From Xanthobacter autotrophicus (GTDB lineage Bacteria; Pseudomonadota; Alphaproteobacteria; Rhizobiales; Xanthobacteraceae), in contig NZ_VAUP01000037.1 of assembly GCF_005871085.1 (NCBI RefSeq), positions 248,001 through 312,000 on the forward strand: a DNA stretch of 64,000 nucleotides, in the 5' to 3' direction. A model generated the notes under the pieces. That model did not search any database. It worked only from the letters and a program-made list of their open reading frames with translations, and was not told the DNA's origin. Made by a program: the position numbers and the translations under genes. Below, piece by piece: positions 17,987 to 27,056 of this stretch (position 1 is the stretch's first letter; every line of letters begins with the position of its first letter).

Positions 17987-18744
17987 CCGTTCATTTCATC
18001 GGCGCGGGACCCGGCGCGGCGGACCTCATCACCGTGCGCGGGCGCGATCTCATCGCCCGCTGCCCGGTCTGCCTCTATGCCGGGTCCATCGTGGCACCGG
18101 AGCTGCTGGACTACTGCCCGCCCGGCGCCCGAATTGTGGACACCGCCCCCCTCGACCTCGACCGGATCGAGGCTGAATATGTGCGCGCCTTCAAAGCGGG
18201 AGAGGATGTGGCGCGGCTGCACTCCGGCGACCTCTCTGTCTACAGCGCAGTGGCCGAGCAGATGCGCCGGCTCGACCGGCTGTCCATCCCCTATACGCTG
18301 ACGCCTGGCGTGCCCGCCTTCGCGGCGGCGGCGGCGCTGCTGAAGCGGGAATTCACCGTGCCGGAGGTGGCGCAGAGCCTCGTCATCACCCGCGTCTCGG
18401 GCCGCGCCTCCGCCATGCCGGCGACGGAGAACCTTGCCGCCTTCGCCGCCACGGGGGCGACGCTTGCCATCCATCTGGCAATTCACGCCCTCGACCGGGT
18501 GGTGGCGGAACTGACCCCGGTGCTCGGCGCCGACTGCCCGGTGGCGGTGGTGGCCAAGGCCTCCTGGCCGGATGGGCGGGTCGTCACTGGAACGCTCAGT
18601 GACATCGCGGCCCAACTTGAGGTCGACCCCATCCCGCGCACGGCGCTCATCCTGGTGGGGCGGGCATTGGCGGCGCAGGATTTCCGCGAGAGCGCGCTTT
18701 ATGACACCGCCTATGTCCGCCGCTTTCGCGGGGGCGGGGAATGA
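17983..18744 (+). CDS. cobM: Precorrin-4 C11-methyltransferase CobM
   Basis: SAM-dependent methylation of precorrin-4 at C11. The 253-residue protein begins at a GTG ([19 protein letters not shown]) that overlaps the cobE stop. The motifs [38 protein letters not shown] and [17 protein letters not shown] identify CobM/CbiF. The C-terminus is complete. The stop lies just eight bases from the end of the convergent cbiD gene. Confidence 0.93.
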   Translation: MTVHFIGAGPGAADLITVRGRDLIARCPVCLYAGSIVAPELLDYCPPGARIVDTAPLDLDRIEAEYVRAFKAGEDVARLHSGDLSVYSAVAEQMRRLDRLSIPYTLTPGVPAFAAAAALLKREFTVPEVAQSLVITRVSGRASAMPATENLAAFAATGATLAIHLAIHALDRVVAELTPVLGADCPVAVVAKASWPDGRVVTGTLSDIAAQLEVDPIPRTALILVGRALAAQDFRESALYDTAYVRRFRGGGE

Positions 18745-18752
18745 GCGGCCGT

Positions 18753-19883
18753 TCAGGCCTGCGCTGGGGCGAAGGGCGCGCGTCCCATAAGCGTGCCATC
18801 GCGGTCGAACACCACGATCTCCAGTGCCACGTCAGCCCGGCCAAGCGCCCGCGCGGCGGTGGCCCAGGCGGCGCGGGCCACGCGATCGCCCAGCGGGAAG
18901 CCTGCGGCCCGGGCGATCTGGAAGGCCTCCGCCACCATGTGCGCGGCGCCGATGCGCGCCGCGAGGTCTGGCCCGGCGCCCGCGCCCGACGCGAGGGTGG
19001 CGAGGGCCTCCATGTCGGCGCGGCCGCGCTTGGAATGGAGATCCAGGAAGCCCTGCCCGAGCTTGGTCATCTTGGCGACGCCGCCGGCCACCGTCACCTT
19101 GGCCACCGGATGGGCGCGCACATATTTCAACATGCCGCCGACGAAATCGCCCATGTCGATGAGCGCCACCTCGTCGAGGCCATGGAGCTTCTGCACCGCC
19201 TGTTCGGAGGCATTGCCGGTGGCCCCGGCCACATGGTCCAGCCCCATGGCGCGGGCCACATCGATGCCGCGATGGATGGAGTGGATCCACGCCGCGCAGG
19301 AATAGGGCACGACGATGCCCGTGGTGCCCAGCACCGAGAGCCCGCCGACGATGCCGAGGCGCGGATTGAGCGTCTTGAGCGCGAGGCGCGCGCCGTCGGC
19401 GATGAAGATTTCCACCTCCGCGTCGGCCGCGACGCCCGCCGCCCGCGCCACCTCGGCGATGCCGGCGGCGATCATGCGACGGGGTACCGGATTGATGGCC
19501 GGTTCGCCCGGCGGGATGGGCAGGCCCGGCCGCGTGATTATGCCCACCCCCTCCCCGGCCCGGAAGGTGACGCCCGCGCCCGCTGCCCCGCGCCGGACCG
19601 TGGCGCCCACGAGGGCGCCATGGGTCACGTCCGGATCATCGCCCGCATCCTTGACGATGCCGGCCATGGCGCTGTCGGGCTGAAGGTCCTGCACTGCGAG
19701 GGCAAAGGCCGGACGGGCGCCGTTTGGCAGCTCCACTTCGACCGGATCGTGAAAGGCGCCGGTGACAAGCGCCGCGAAGGCGGCCTTTGCCGCGCCGGCG
19801 GCGCAGGTGCCCGTGGTCCAGCCGCGCTTCAGCGGCCGGTCGGTGGGGGCGCCTTCGGAACCGTCGCTCGGCACGTCGCTCAT
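18753..19883 (-). CDS. cbiD: Cobalt-precorrin-5B C1-methyltransferase CbiD
   Basis: C1-methyltransferase and deacetylase-pathway enzyme of 376 residues, with RGWTTGTCAAGAAKAAFAAL at the N-terminus, GVGIITRPGLPIPPGEPAINP, and GGLSVLGTTGIVVPYSCAAW in the middle. CbiD was defined in the anaerobic pathway; aerobic operons of the Pseudomonas denitrificans type use the unrelated CobF for this step. Here CbiD stands among CobG, CobN and CobL, and no cobF is visible, so it probably fills the CobF role. It is on the opposite strand, convergent with cobM and divergent (47 bp) from cobB. The start at 19883 is chosen from homology; an upstream ATG at 19940 would overlap cobB. Confidence 0.92.
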   Translation of the reverse strand: MSDVPSDGSEGAPTDRPLKRGWTTGTCAAGAAKAAFAALVTGAFHDPVEVELPNGARPAFALAVQDLQPDSAMAGIVKDAGDDPDVTHGALVGATVRRGAAGAGVTFRAGEGVGIITRPGLPIPPGEPAINPVPRRMIAAGIAEVARAAGVAADAEVEIFIADGARLALKTLNPRLGIVGGLSVLGTTGIVVPYSCAAWIHSIHRGIDVARAMGLDHVAGATGNASEQAVQKLHGLDEVALIDMGDFVGGMLKYVRAHPVAKVTVAGGVAKMTKLGQGFLDLHSKRGRADMEALATLASGAGAGPDLAARIGAAHMVAEAFQIARAAGFPLGDRVARAAWATAARALGRADVALEIVVFDRDGTLMGRAPFAPAQA

Positions 19884-19930
19884 GACCGCCTTGATAGAGA
19901 GGCCAGACGGACTGTGGAAGGGGGGACCGC

Positions 19931-21244
19931 ATGGTGACACCCCGCGGCCTCCTCATCGCCGCCCCGCGCTCCGGCTCGGGCAAGACCACGATTACCCTCG
20001 CCCTGCTCGCGGCGCTGGCGCGGCGGGGCGTCGCCGTGCGGGCGGCGAAATCGGGGCCGGACTATATCGACCCGGCCTTCCATGCCGCCGCAACCGGACG
20101 GCCGGGGCTCAATCTCGACAGTTGGGCCATGCCGCCGGCCCTCGTCGACCACCTCGCCTCGACCGCCGCGCAGGGCGCCGAGCTGTTGGTGGCGGAAGGC
20201 GCCATGGGCCTGTTCGACGGGGTGGCGACCGAAGCTGGCCGCACTGGTGCGGGGGCCGACATCGCCGCGCGCCTCGGCCTGCCGGTGCTGCTGGTGCTCG
20301 ATGTATCGGGGCAATCGCAGACAGCCGCTGCGGTGCTGCGCGGCTTCCTCACCCATGATCCGCGCGTGCGCATCGCCGGGGTGGTGCTGAACAAGCTCGG
20401 CAGCGAGCGGCACACACGCATGATCCGCGAGGCCATCGCCCCACTGGGCGTGCCCATCCTCGGCACCGTGCCGCGCGAGGCGGCCATCGTGCTGCCGGAG
20501 CGCCATCTTGGCCTGGTGCAGGCGGGGGAGACCGACGACCTCGCGGCCCGGCTCAAAGCCCTGGCCGATCTCGGCGAGCGCCATCTCGACCTCGACGGCA
20601 TCCGCGCTGCCGCCGGCCCGCTCGACCTTGCTGCGGGAGATGCGGGCGCGCTGATTGCGCCGCCCGGCCAAAGGATCGCGCTGGCGCAGGATGCGGCCTT
20701 CAGCTTCATGTATGGCCATCTACTGGCCGGCTGGCGGGCGCTGGGGGCGGAGATCCTGCCCTTCTCACCGCTTGGCGACGAGGCGCCGGACCCGTCCTGC
20801 GACGTGTGCTGGCTGCCCGGCGGCTATCCGGAGCTTCATGCCGGCCGGCTGGCGGCGGCGGGCCGGTTCCTTGAAGGCACGCGCCGCTTCGCGCGAGCAA
20901 AGCCGGTGCACGGGGAGTGCGGCGGCTATATGACCCTCGGTCACGCGCTGACCGACGCGGAGGGGAGCACCCACGCCATGCTCGGCCTCCTGGACCTTGA
21001 GACCAGCTTTGCCCACCGCAAGATGAACCTCGGCTATCGGGCGGCGCGCCTTGTGTCCCCCTCCCCCCTTGGGGCGGTGGGGGAGACGGTGCGCGGCCAC
21101 GAGTTTCACTACGCGACCGTGCTCACCCGCGGCGGGGATGCACTCGCCGAGCTATCCGACGCCGAAGGCCGCCCGCTGGGCCCCGCCGGCAGCCGGCGCG
21201 GCACCGTCACGGGCGGCTTCTTCCACGCCATCGCGCGGGACTGA
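19931..21244 (+). CDS. cobB: Cobyrinate / hydrogenobyrinate a,c-diamide synthase CobB
   Basis: ATP- and glutamine-dependent amidation of the a and c side chains, giving the substrate for CobNST. The 437-residue protein has an N-terminal P-loop domain (IAAPRSGSGKTT, residues 8-19, and AKSGPDYIDPAFH) and a C-terminal class I glutamine amidotransferase domain with CWLPGGYPELHAGRL and nucleophile Cys in VHGECGGYMTLG. RKMNLGYR and VRGHEFHYA close the family pattern. It is transcribed divergently from cbiD and ends the cobalamin block; a short membrane-protein gene follows on the other strand. Confidence 0.94.
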   Translation: MVTPRGLLIAAPRSGSGKTTITLALLAALARRGVAVRAAKSGPDYIDPAFHAAATGRPGLNLDSWAMPPALVDHLASTAAQGAELLVAEGAMGLFDGVATEAGRTGAGADIAARLGLPVLLVLDVSGQSQTAAAVLRGFLTHDPRVRIAGVVLNKLGSERHTRMIREAIAPLGVPILGTVPREAAIVLPERHLGLVQAGETDDLAARLKALADLGERHLDLDGIRAAAGPLDLAAGDAGALIAPPGQRIALAQDAAFSFMYGHLLAGWRALGAEILPFSPLGDEAPDPSCDVCWLPGGYPELHAGRLAAAGRFLEGTRRFARAKPVHGECGGYMTLGHALTDAEGSTHAMLGLLDLETSFAHRKMNLGYRAARLVSPSPLGAVGETVRGHEFHYATVLTRGGDALAELSDAEGRPLGPAGSRRGTVTGGFFHAIARD

Positions 21245-21256
21245 CCCCTGCGTCGC

Positions 21257-21463
21257 TCACGCCTGCTTGGCAGTGACAGCGAGGATGCGCTTGGCCACCA
21301 CATAAGCCGCCGGAATAGCGGCGACCGCGCCGATGGCGGCAGCGATGGGGATGAGGCGCATGTCCTGCCCCGCCAAGGACGGCATGGCCAGCACGAACAG
21401 GATGGCAGCGCCGGCAAAGGTGGTGCCCAGAATGAGCCAGACGAGAATCGCAATCTTAAGCAT
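21257..21463 (-). CDS. Small two-helix membrane protein, unknown
   Basis: A 68-residue hypothetical protein starting MLKIAILVWLILGTTFAGAA. It has two hydrophobic segments (about residues 3-30 and 38-58) separated by a short loop with SLAGQDMRL, and a basic C-terminus (VAKRILAVTAKQA). The start at 21463 is preceded by a GGAGCC ribosome site. It converges on cobB with only 12 bp between the stops. I do not recognise a family with a known function. Confidence 0.6.
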   Translation of the reverse strand: MLKIAILVWLILGTTFAGAAILFVLAMPSLAGQDMRLIPIAAAIGAVAAIPAAYVVAKRILAVTAKQA

Positions 21464-21661
21464 GGTGAGGCTCCGCGGCAGACGCCCCTTGATACGCCCT
21501 TCCGTTGGGTCCGCTTTTGACACCGATCAACTGTGAATGGGACCGTCGCGTCGCATGCATTCACTGCATGACCGGGACCGGCGTTTGCGCGTTATAGTCT
21601 CGTCTGCAGGCGCGCCGCCGGGCGCCGGAAGGGCGCGCCGCCGATCCCCGGGAGGGACGTC

Positions 21662-21883
21662 ATGCAGTGTCAGTTCAAGGAAGACGACTTCCGTGCTGCC
21701 ATCCTCGACATCGTCAGCCACAAGGATGGGCAGGCCATCATCATCCAGGTGGTGGGGGGCAATACCCTCACCGGCTTCGCGCCCCTGAGCGTGGGCCGCG
21801 ACTATCTGCGGTGCCAGGTGGCCGCCGGGAACGGGCAGAAGGAGCAGGTCGTTCCCTTCCACTCCATCACCTGCGTGCGTTGA
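21662..21883 (+). CDS. Small protein with Sm/Hfq-like sequence pattern
   Basis: A 73-residue protein of no known family. The ATG at 21662 follows a strong GGGAGGGA ribosome site. The middle reads GQAIIIQVVGGNTLTGFAPL, then VGRDYLRCQV, and the end is VVPFHSITCVR. This order (beta strand, GG-x-L-x-G turn, strand with D, and a final V-x-x-H-x-I-x-x-V) recalls the Sm1 and Sm2 motifs of Hfq, whose end reads YKHAIST. It lacks an obvious N-terminal helix like that of Hfq. An Sm-like fold is my inference; RNA binding is not shown. It stands alone between the small membrane gene and gabD. Confidence 0.6.
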   Translation: MQCQFKEDDFRAAILDIVSHKDGQAIIIQVVGGNTLTGFAPLSVGRDYLRCQVAAGNGQKEQVVPFHSITCVR

Positions 21884-22040
21884 GAGTCGCGTGCGCTGAG
21901 ACCTCCGGGCGCGAATGCCAGCATGCGGCGAGGAACCGCCTTCGTCGGCTGGACGCCGCGCTGGCCGTTCCGTCCTATATCGTATATCCAACGCGGGCGT
22001 TCGATCGCCCCGGTCCTTCATGCCCCTCAGGAGCCTTCCC

Positions 22041-23519
22041 ATGGCAGCACCCCAGCCCGTTTCCCGTTCCGCAACCGCGCGCTTCGCGCTGCTGCGCGAC
22101 AAGATGCTGATCGGCGGCGCCTGGGTGGACGCGGATTCCGGCGCGACCATCGAGGTCAACAATCCCGCCACCGGCGAGATCATCGGCACCATCCCGAAGG
22201 CCGGTGCCGCCGAGACCCGCCGCGCCATCGAGGCCGCCTCCGAGGCCTTCAAGACCTGGCGCGCCACCACCGCCGCCGAGCGCGCGGTGAAGCTGCACAA
22301 GCTGGCCGACCTCATCACCCAGAATGCGGACGAGCTGGCCGCCATCCTCACCACCGAGCAGGGCAAGCCGCTGGCCGAGGCCAAGGGCGAGATCGGCGCC
22401 TCCGCCGGCTATGTGCGCTGGTTCGCGGAAGAGGCCCGGCGCCTCTATGGCGACGTGATCCCCTCGCCGTGGGGCAATCGCCGCATCCTCGTCACCAAGG
22501 AGCCGGTGGGCGTGGTGGCGGCGGTGACGCCGTGGAACTTCCCCTCCTCCATGCTGTCGCGCAAGATCGGCGCGGCGCTGGCGGCGGGCTGCACGGTGGT
22601 GGCCAAGCCTTCCGAGCTGACCCCCTATTCGGGCCTGGCCTGGGGCGTGCTGGCCGAGATGGCCGGCATCCCGGCGGGTGTGGTCAACATCGTGGTGGGA
22701 GAGGCCCCCGCTATCGGCGGCGAGATGACCTCCAACCCGCTGGTGAAGAAGGTGACCTTCACCGGCTCCACCCCCGTGGGCAAGCTGCTGATGAAGCAGT
22801 CCGCCGACACCATGAAGAAGATCTCCATGGAGCTGGGCGGCAACGCGCCGTTCCTGGTGTTCGACGATGCCGACCTCGACCTGGCCGTGGAGCAGGCCAT
22901 CGCCTCCAAGTTCCGCAACGTGGGCCAGACCTGCGTGTGCGCGAACCGCTTCTATGTGCAGGCTGGCATCTATGACGCCTTCGCCGCCAAGTTCGCCGAA
23001 GCTTCGAAGAAGCTGAAGGTGGGCAACGGCCTGGACGAAGGCGTGGTGGCCGGCCCGCTCATCGACGACCGCGCGCTGGCCAAGGTGGAGCGCCTGCTGA
23101 AGGACGCCTTGGACAAGGGCGCCACCGTTCTCACCGGCGGCAAGCAGCCGGCCATCGGCGGCACCTTCTTCGAGCCCACGGTGCTGGCCGGCGCCACCCA
23201 GGACATGGCGTTTGCCCGCGACGAGATCTTCGGCCCGCTGGCCCCGCTGTTCAAGTTCGAGACCGAGGAGCAGGCCGTCGCCTACGCCAATGCGACGGAA
23301 TACGGCCTCGCCTGCTACTTCTTCACCAAGGACCTCGGCCGCGCCTTCCGGGTGGCGGAAAAGCTGGAATATGGCCAGGTCGGCATCAATGCCGGCGTCA
23401 TCACCACCGAGGTCGCCCCGTTCGGCGGCGTGAAGGAGAGCGGCATGGGCCGCGAAGGCTCCAAGTACGGCTGCGACGACTATCTGAACATCAAGTACAT
23501 GTGCGTCGGCGGGCTCTGA
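22041..23519 (+). CDS. gabD: Succinate-semialdehyde dehydrogenase (NAD(P)+)
   Basis: Aldehyde dehydrogenase of 492 residues oxidising succinate semialdehyde to succinate, usually the last step of GABA breakdown. Visible features are VTPWNFPSSMLSRKIGAALAAG, cofactor-site FTGSTPVGKLLMKQ, the catalytic Glu in MELGGNAPFLVFDDADLD, catalytic Cys298 in GQTCVCANRF, and APFGGVKESGMGREGSKYG near the end, the GabD-type C-terminus. The ATG at 22041 has CAGGAG seven bases upstream; a longer in-frame start at 21915 is less likely. AT-rich TATATCGTATAT about 60 bp upstream may be part of its promoter. No gabT is adjacent. Confidence 0.9.
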   Translation: MAAPQPVSRSATARFALLRDKMLIGGAWVDADSGATIEVNNPATGEIIGTIPKAGAAETRRAIEAASEAFKTWRATTAAERAVKLHKLADLITQNADELAAILTTEQGKPLAEAKGEIGASAGYVRWFAEEARRLYGDVIPSPWGNRRILVTKEPVGVVAAVTPWNFPSSMLSRKIGAALAAGCTVVAKPSELTPYSGLAWGVLAEMAGIPAGVVNIVVGEAPAIGGEMTSNPLVKKVTFTGSTPVGKLLMKQSADTMKKISMELGGNAPFLVFDDADLDLAVEQAIASKFRNVGQTCVCANRFYVQAGIYDAFAAKFAEASKKLKVGNGLDEGVVAGPLIDDRALAKVERLLKDALDKGATVLTGGKQPAIGGTFFEPTVLAGATQDMAFARDEIFGPLAPLFKFETEEQAVAYANATEYGLACYFFTKDLGRAFRVAEKLEYGQVGINAGVITTEVAPFGGVKESGMGREGSKYGCDDYLNIKYMCVGGL

Positions 23520-23528
23520 GCCCGCCAC

Positions 23529-23552
23529 CCCCGGGCGGTTCGCCGCCCGGGG
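23529..23552. terminator. Bidirectional terminator-like hairpin after gabD
   Basis: A perfect 10-bp stem CCCCGGGCGG/CCGCCCGGGG with a TTCG loop lies between the convergent gabD and AhpD-like genes. No long T run follows on either strand, so it is terminator-like rather than canonical. Confidence 0.55.
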
Positions 23553-23561
23553 CGTCCCGCA

Positions 23562-24020
23562 TCAGGCCGGCGGCGCGAAGCGCAGTGCGATGCCGATGCG
23601 GTTCCAGGCGTTGATGGAGGCGATGGTCACCGTCAGGAAGACCGCCTCATCCTCCGAGAATTCCAGCAGCAGCGCCGTCCAGGCCGCGTCAGAGGCGGCT
23701 TCCGCCTCAAGCAGCGTCAGCTCTTCCGCATAGGCCAGCGCCGCCCGTTCCCGCGCCGAGAATGCCGGCGCATCCCGCCAGGCCGCGAGCAGGTCGAGCT
23801 TGTCCTGCGGCACGCCGGCCTTCCGCGCCACGCCCAGGTGGAACTTCAAGCAGAAGGCGCAACCGTTGATCTGGGAGGCGCGCAGCTTCACCAGCTCGGT
23901 CAGCCCCTTGTCGAGGCCGGAGGCGTCCACCGCCTTGGTGAGGGCGGACAGGCCGGCATAGACATCCGGCGCACGCTCGGTGAAGGCCTTGTAGGTGGGG
24001 CGGGACAGAGTGTCGGTCAC
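23562..24020 (-). CDS. AhpD-like carboxymuconolactone decarboxylase-family protein
   Basis: A 152-residue alpha-helical protein of the AhpD-like alkylhydroperoxidase family. The redox motif INGCAFCLKFH gives Cys54, Cys57 and His61, the AhpD-type catalytic arrangement, and Glu42 in LTELVKLRAS is the usual proton-relay position. Such proteins reduce peroxides or act in related redox steps; the physiological partner is unknown. It converges with gabD across the terminator-like hairpin. The ABC transporter genes lie upstream on the same strand, and their last stop is 38 bp from this start, so co-transcription is possible. Confidence 0.82.
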   Translation of the reverse strand: MTDTLSRPTYKAFTERAPDVYAGLSALTKAVDASGLDKGLTELVKLRASQINGCAFCLKFHLGVARKAGVPQDKLDLLAAWRDAPAFSARERAALAYAEELTLLEAEAASDAAWTALLLEFSEDEAVFLTVTIASINAWNRIGIALRFAPPA

Positions 24021-24058
24021 GCGGCTTCCTTTCGGTTCGCAGATCGCAGGCTTCGCTG

Positions 24059-24820
24059 TCAGCTCTTCAGCCGGTAGCCGGTGCGGAACATCCAGCGCAC
24101 CGTGAAGAGGCAGACGATAAGGAAGGCCAGCGTCATGGCGAAGCTCACCTCCACCCGCACATCCGAATGGCCGAAGAAGCTCCAGCGGAAGCCGGATACC
24201 AGATAGACCACGGGGTTAAACAGCGTCACCGTCCGCCACACCGGGGGCAGCATGTCCAGGGAATAGAAGGTGCCGCCGAGGAAGGTCAGCGGCGTGATCA
24301 CCAGCATGGGGATCAATTGCAGCCGCTCGAACCCGTCCGCCCAGATGCCGATGATGAAGCCGAACAGGGAGAAGGTGACCGCCGTGAGCACCAGGAAGCC
24401 CAGCACCCAGAAGGGATGGCGGATCTCCAGCGGCACGAACAGCGAGGCGGTGGCGAGGATGATCAGCCCCAGCACGGTGGACTTGGTGGCCGCCGCCCCC
24501 ACATAGCCCGCCACGATCTCGAACGGCGAGACCGGCGCCGACAGCAACTCGTAGATGGTGCCGGTGAAGCGCGGGAAGTAGATGGCAAACGCCGCGTTGC
24601 TGATGGACTGCGTGAGCAGCGTCAGCATCATCAGCCCCGGCACGATGAAGGCACCATAGGCGACCCCCCCAACTTCAGCCATGCGCGGGCCGATGGCCGA
24701 GCCGAACACCACGAAATAGAGCGAGGTCGACAGCACCGGCGAGACCACGCTCTGCCCCAGCGTGCGCCGGGTGCGGTTCATCTCGAAGCCGTAGATGGCG
24801 GCGATGGCTTGCAGGTTCAC
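24059..24820 (-). CDS. ABC-2 type transporter permease
   Basis: Membrane subunit of an ABC exporter, 253 residues with about six hydrophobic helices, starting at GTG ([19 protein letters not shown]). The family's conserved core [14 protein letters not shown] and [17 protein letters not shown], followed by [13 protein letters not shown], match the YadH/NodJ-type ABC-2 permeases. The GTGA start overlaps the stop of the ATPase gene, so the two subunits are made together. The substrate cannot be read from sequence. Confidence 0.88.
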   Translation of the reverse strand: MNLQAIAAIYGFEMNRTRRTLGQSVVSPVLSTSLYFVVFGSAIGPRMAEVGGVAYGAFIVPGLMMLTLLTQSISNAAFAIYFPRFTGTIYELLSAPVSPFEIVAGYVGAAATKSTVLGLIILATASLFVPLEIRHPFWVLGFLVLTAVTFSLFGFIIGIWADGFERLQLIPMLVITPLTFLGGTFYSLDMLPPVWRTVTLFNPVVYLVSGFRWSFFGHSDVRVEVSFAMTLAFLIVCLFTVRWMFRTGYRLKS

Positions 24821-25806
24821 GGCTCGCGCCTCACCAGGCTCACGAAGATGTCTTCGAGGGAGCTTTGCTCCGTATGGAGATCCTTGAAGGCGATGCCCTC
24901 GGACGAGAGTGCGGCCAGCAGGCCGGCGATGGAGAGGCCGTCGTCGTCCCCCTCGCGGTTGGTCGCATAGGTGTAGGTGAGGCGGATGCCGTCGTCCGAA
25001 AGGGCAAGCCCGAAGTCGGCCAGCGCCTGCGGCAGGGCGACGAGCGGCGCGGTCAGCTCGACGGTAAGCTGCTTCTTGCCCAGCTTGCGCATGAGCGTCG
25101 CCTTCTCCTCCACCAGGATCAGCTCGCCCTTGGCGATCACCCCCACCCGGTCGGCCATCTCCTCGGCCTCCTCCAGATAGTGGGTGGTGAGGATGATGGT
25201 GACGCCCTCGTCGCGCAGCTCGCGCACGAGGCGCCACATGTCGCGGCGCAGTTCAACGTCCACGCCGGCGGAGGGCTCATCGAGGAACAGCACCTCCGGT
25301 TCGTGGGACAGCGCTTTGGCGATGAGAACGCGGCGCTTCATGCCGCCCGAGAGCGTCATGATGCGGGCATCCTTCTTGTCCCAGAGGGACAGGCTGCGCA
25401 GCACCTTCTCGATATAAGCGGGGTTCGCCTTGCGGCCGAACAGGCCGCGCGAGAAGCTGACCGTGGCCCAGACACTCTCAAACGAATCGGTGGTCAGCTC
25501 CTGCGGCACCAGGCCGATGCGGGAGCGCGCCGCGCGATAGTCCGCGACGATATCGTATCCTGCAACCTCCACCTTGCCGGCGGTGGCGTTCACGAGGCCG
25601 CAGATGACGGAGATGAGGGTGGTCTTGCCCGCGCCGTTGGGCCCGAGCAAGGCGAAGATCTCGCCGCGCCGGATCTCGAGGCAGACATCCTTTAGGGCCA
25701 CGTGGCCCGTCGCATAGGTCTTGCCGAGGCCGGAAACGGTGATGACGCTGCTGGAGGCGCCGGGGGTGGCGATCATGGAAGAGTCGCGGGTCGCGGAAGC
25801 GCTCAT
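24817..25806 (-). CDS. ABC transporter ATP-binding protein
   Basis: Nucleotide-binding subunit of the exporter, 329 residues. Walker A is GPNGAGKTT, the signature is LSGGMKRRV, Walker B is [13 protein letters not shown], and the H-loop lies in [17 protein letters not shown]-terminal extension of about 80 residues after the core is typical of the YadG type. The start is slightly uncertain: ATG at 25806 is used, and an in-frame ATG at 25776 is also possible, as neither has a strong ribosome site. It overlaps the permease gene by four bases. Confidence 0.9.
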   Translation of the reverse strand: MSASATRDSSMIATPGASSSVITVSGLGKTYATGHVALKDVCLEIRRGEIFALLGPNGAGKTTLISVICGLVNATAGKVEVAGYDIVADYRAARSRIGLVPQELTTDSFESVWATVSFSRGLFGRKANPAYIEKVLRSLSLWDKKDARIMTLSGGMKRRVLIAKALSHEPEVLFLDEPSAGVDVELRRDMWRLVRELRDEGVTIILTTHYLEEAEEMADRVGVIAKGELILVEEKATLMRKLGKKQLTVELTAPLVALPQALADFGLALSDDGIRLTYTYATNREGDDDGLSIAGLLAALSSEGIAFKDLHTEQSSLEDIFVSLVRREP

Positions 25807-25882
25807 GGGGGCGCTTTAGACCACGTCACGGCGGCGGCGGGAAGCCCCGCCGCCTTCCTCTCACGCAGACGCGCAAGGCCGC

Positions 25883-26890
25883 TCAGGCGCCCTGGATGGC
25901 GCTGAGGCGCCAAAGCCCCGCTGCCCCGCCGCCCGTGGGACCGGCGACGCGGTCGCGCACGAAGGTCCACACCTCGGTGCTTTCTCCCACGCCCGCAGCA
26001 TCCCCGGAGACAAGCTGGCCGCTCTTGCGATCCAGCATCACGTCGCGGCTGGCATAGCGCATGGCGACGGTGGCGTACTCGCGGTTGCCTTCCCGCCACG
26101 CCTCGGCGAGGTCGCCCTGAAGCAGTTTCACGTCGGAGACATCGTTGCGGACCCCGCGCTCGGCATTCTCGCGCAGTTCGTCGGCGAGGTAGCCGAACAT
26201 CTCCGGCGTGGTGTTGGCGCGAAGTTCGGCCTGGTCCTCACGGCTGACCGCGCCCTGGATGATACCGAGCAGACGCTCGAACGCATCGAAATCCGCCGCG
26301 GCGAGGCCGATCTCGTCCTGCACGCCAGGCGTCCGTGCACTGGCGGCCGGAGGCACGCTCGCCGCCGGAGGCACGCTGGCGGCGCGCCAGTCACCGGGAG
26401 CGGCGGGACGCGGCCCGCCGGAGCCTGCCCCCCCCCGCGCACCGGCAGCGGCGGGAACCGGCTGGGAACGGCGCAGCAGGCGCATGATGAGCATCACGCC
26501 GCCCACCACGAGGCCCACCTGAAGCAGCAGCCCCAGGATACCAGCAAGCCCGCCGAGTCCCTGCCCCATCAGCATGCCGATGAGACCGCCGATGAGCAGG
26601 CCGCGCATGAGTGAGCCGGCAAAGCCATTGCCGAACATGGAAGAGCGCGGCGCGGCGGCCTGCGGCCGGGCCGCCGCGGAAGGCGCCGTCTGTGGCGAAG
26701 TGGTGGAGCGCTGCACCGGCGCCACCGTCCCCGGCGCCGTGGGGGTCGCGGCCGGCGTCTGATAGGTCCGGGTTCCCCGGCTGCCGATGGAGCCGGCGCG
26801 CCGCGCCTCCGCATGGTCCGCGGCGACGAGGGTCAACGCGCCCGCGACGGCCAGCGCCGCCAGAACCGTCCGCTTGCGAAACATGGACAT
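25883..26890 (-). CDS. Tim44-like domain protein, membrane anchored
   Basis: A 335-residue protein with an N-terminal hydrophobic export segment (about residues 8-30, ending in ADHAEARRAGS), a long Pro/Ala/Thr-rich linker, a Gly-rich hydrophobic block MRGLLIGGLIGMLMGQGLGG and further helix around residues 100-150, a second low-complexity linker, then a C-terminal Tim44-like domain (DFDAFERLLGIIQGAVSRED to the end). Bacterial homologues are thought to act at the membrane, but the function is unsettled. The ATG at 26890 has GAGAGGA upstream and is followed by a second ATG at 26884. It is divergent from the secreted unknown at 27057. Confidence 0.78.
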   Translation of the reverse strand: MSMFRKRTVLAALAVAGALTLVAADHAEARRAGSIGSRGTRTYQTPAATPTAPGTVAPVQRSTTSPQTAPSAAARPQAAAPRSSMFGNGFAGSLMRGLLIGGLIGMLMGQGLGGLAGILGLLLQVGLVVGGVMLIMRLLRRSQPVPAAAGARGGAGSGGPRPAAPGDWRAASVPPAASVPPAASARTPGVQDEIGLAAADFDAFERLLGIIQGAVSREDQAELRANTTPEMFGYLADELRENAERGVRNDVSDVKLLQGDLAEAWREGNREYATVAMRYASRDVMLDRKSGQLVSGDAAGVGESTEVWTFVRDRVAGPTGGGAAGLWRLSAIQGA

Positions 26891-27056
26891 TCCGATCAGA
26901 TCCTCTCCGACGCCGGGCAAATGCCGCAACGTCACATGGCCATTCATATAGGAGGAGGCCGCACCGATTGCGAGGGCCTCGGCTTCGCGTTTGCGACCTG
27001 AGCCCGCGCTGATATGGTCGCCCGGCCTGCCACGCCGTCGCTTCCCGGAGCCCCTG

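Noticed and set aside
21556-21575. ATGCA-TTCAC-TGCAT repeat before the Sm-like gene
   Set aside because: Short arms and no supporting context.
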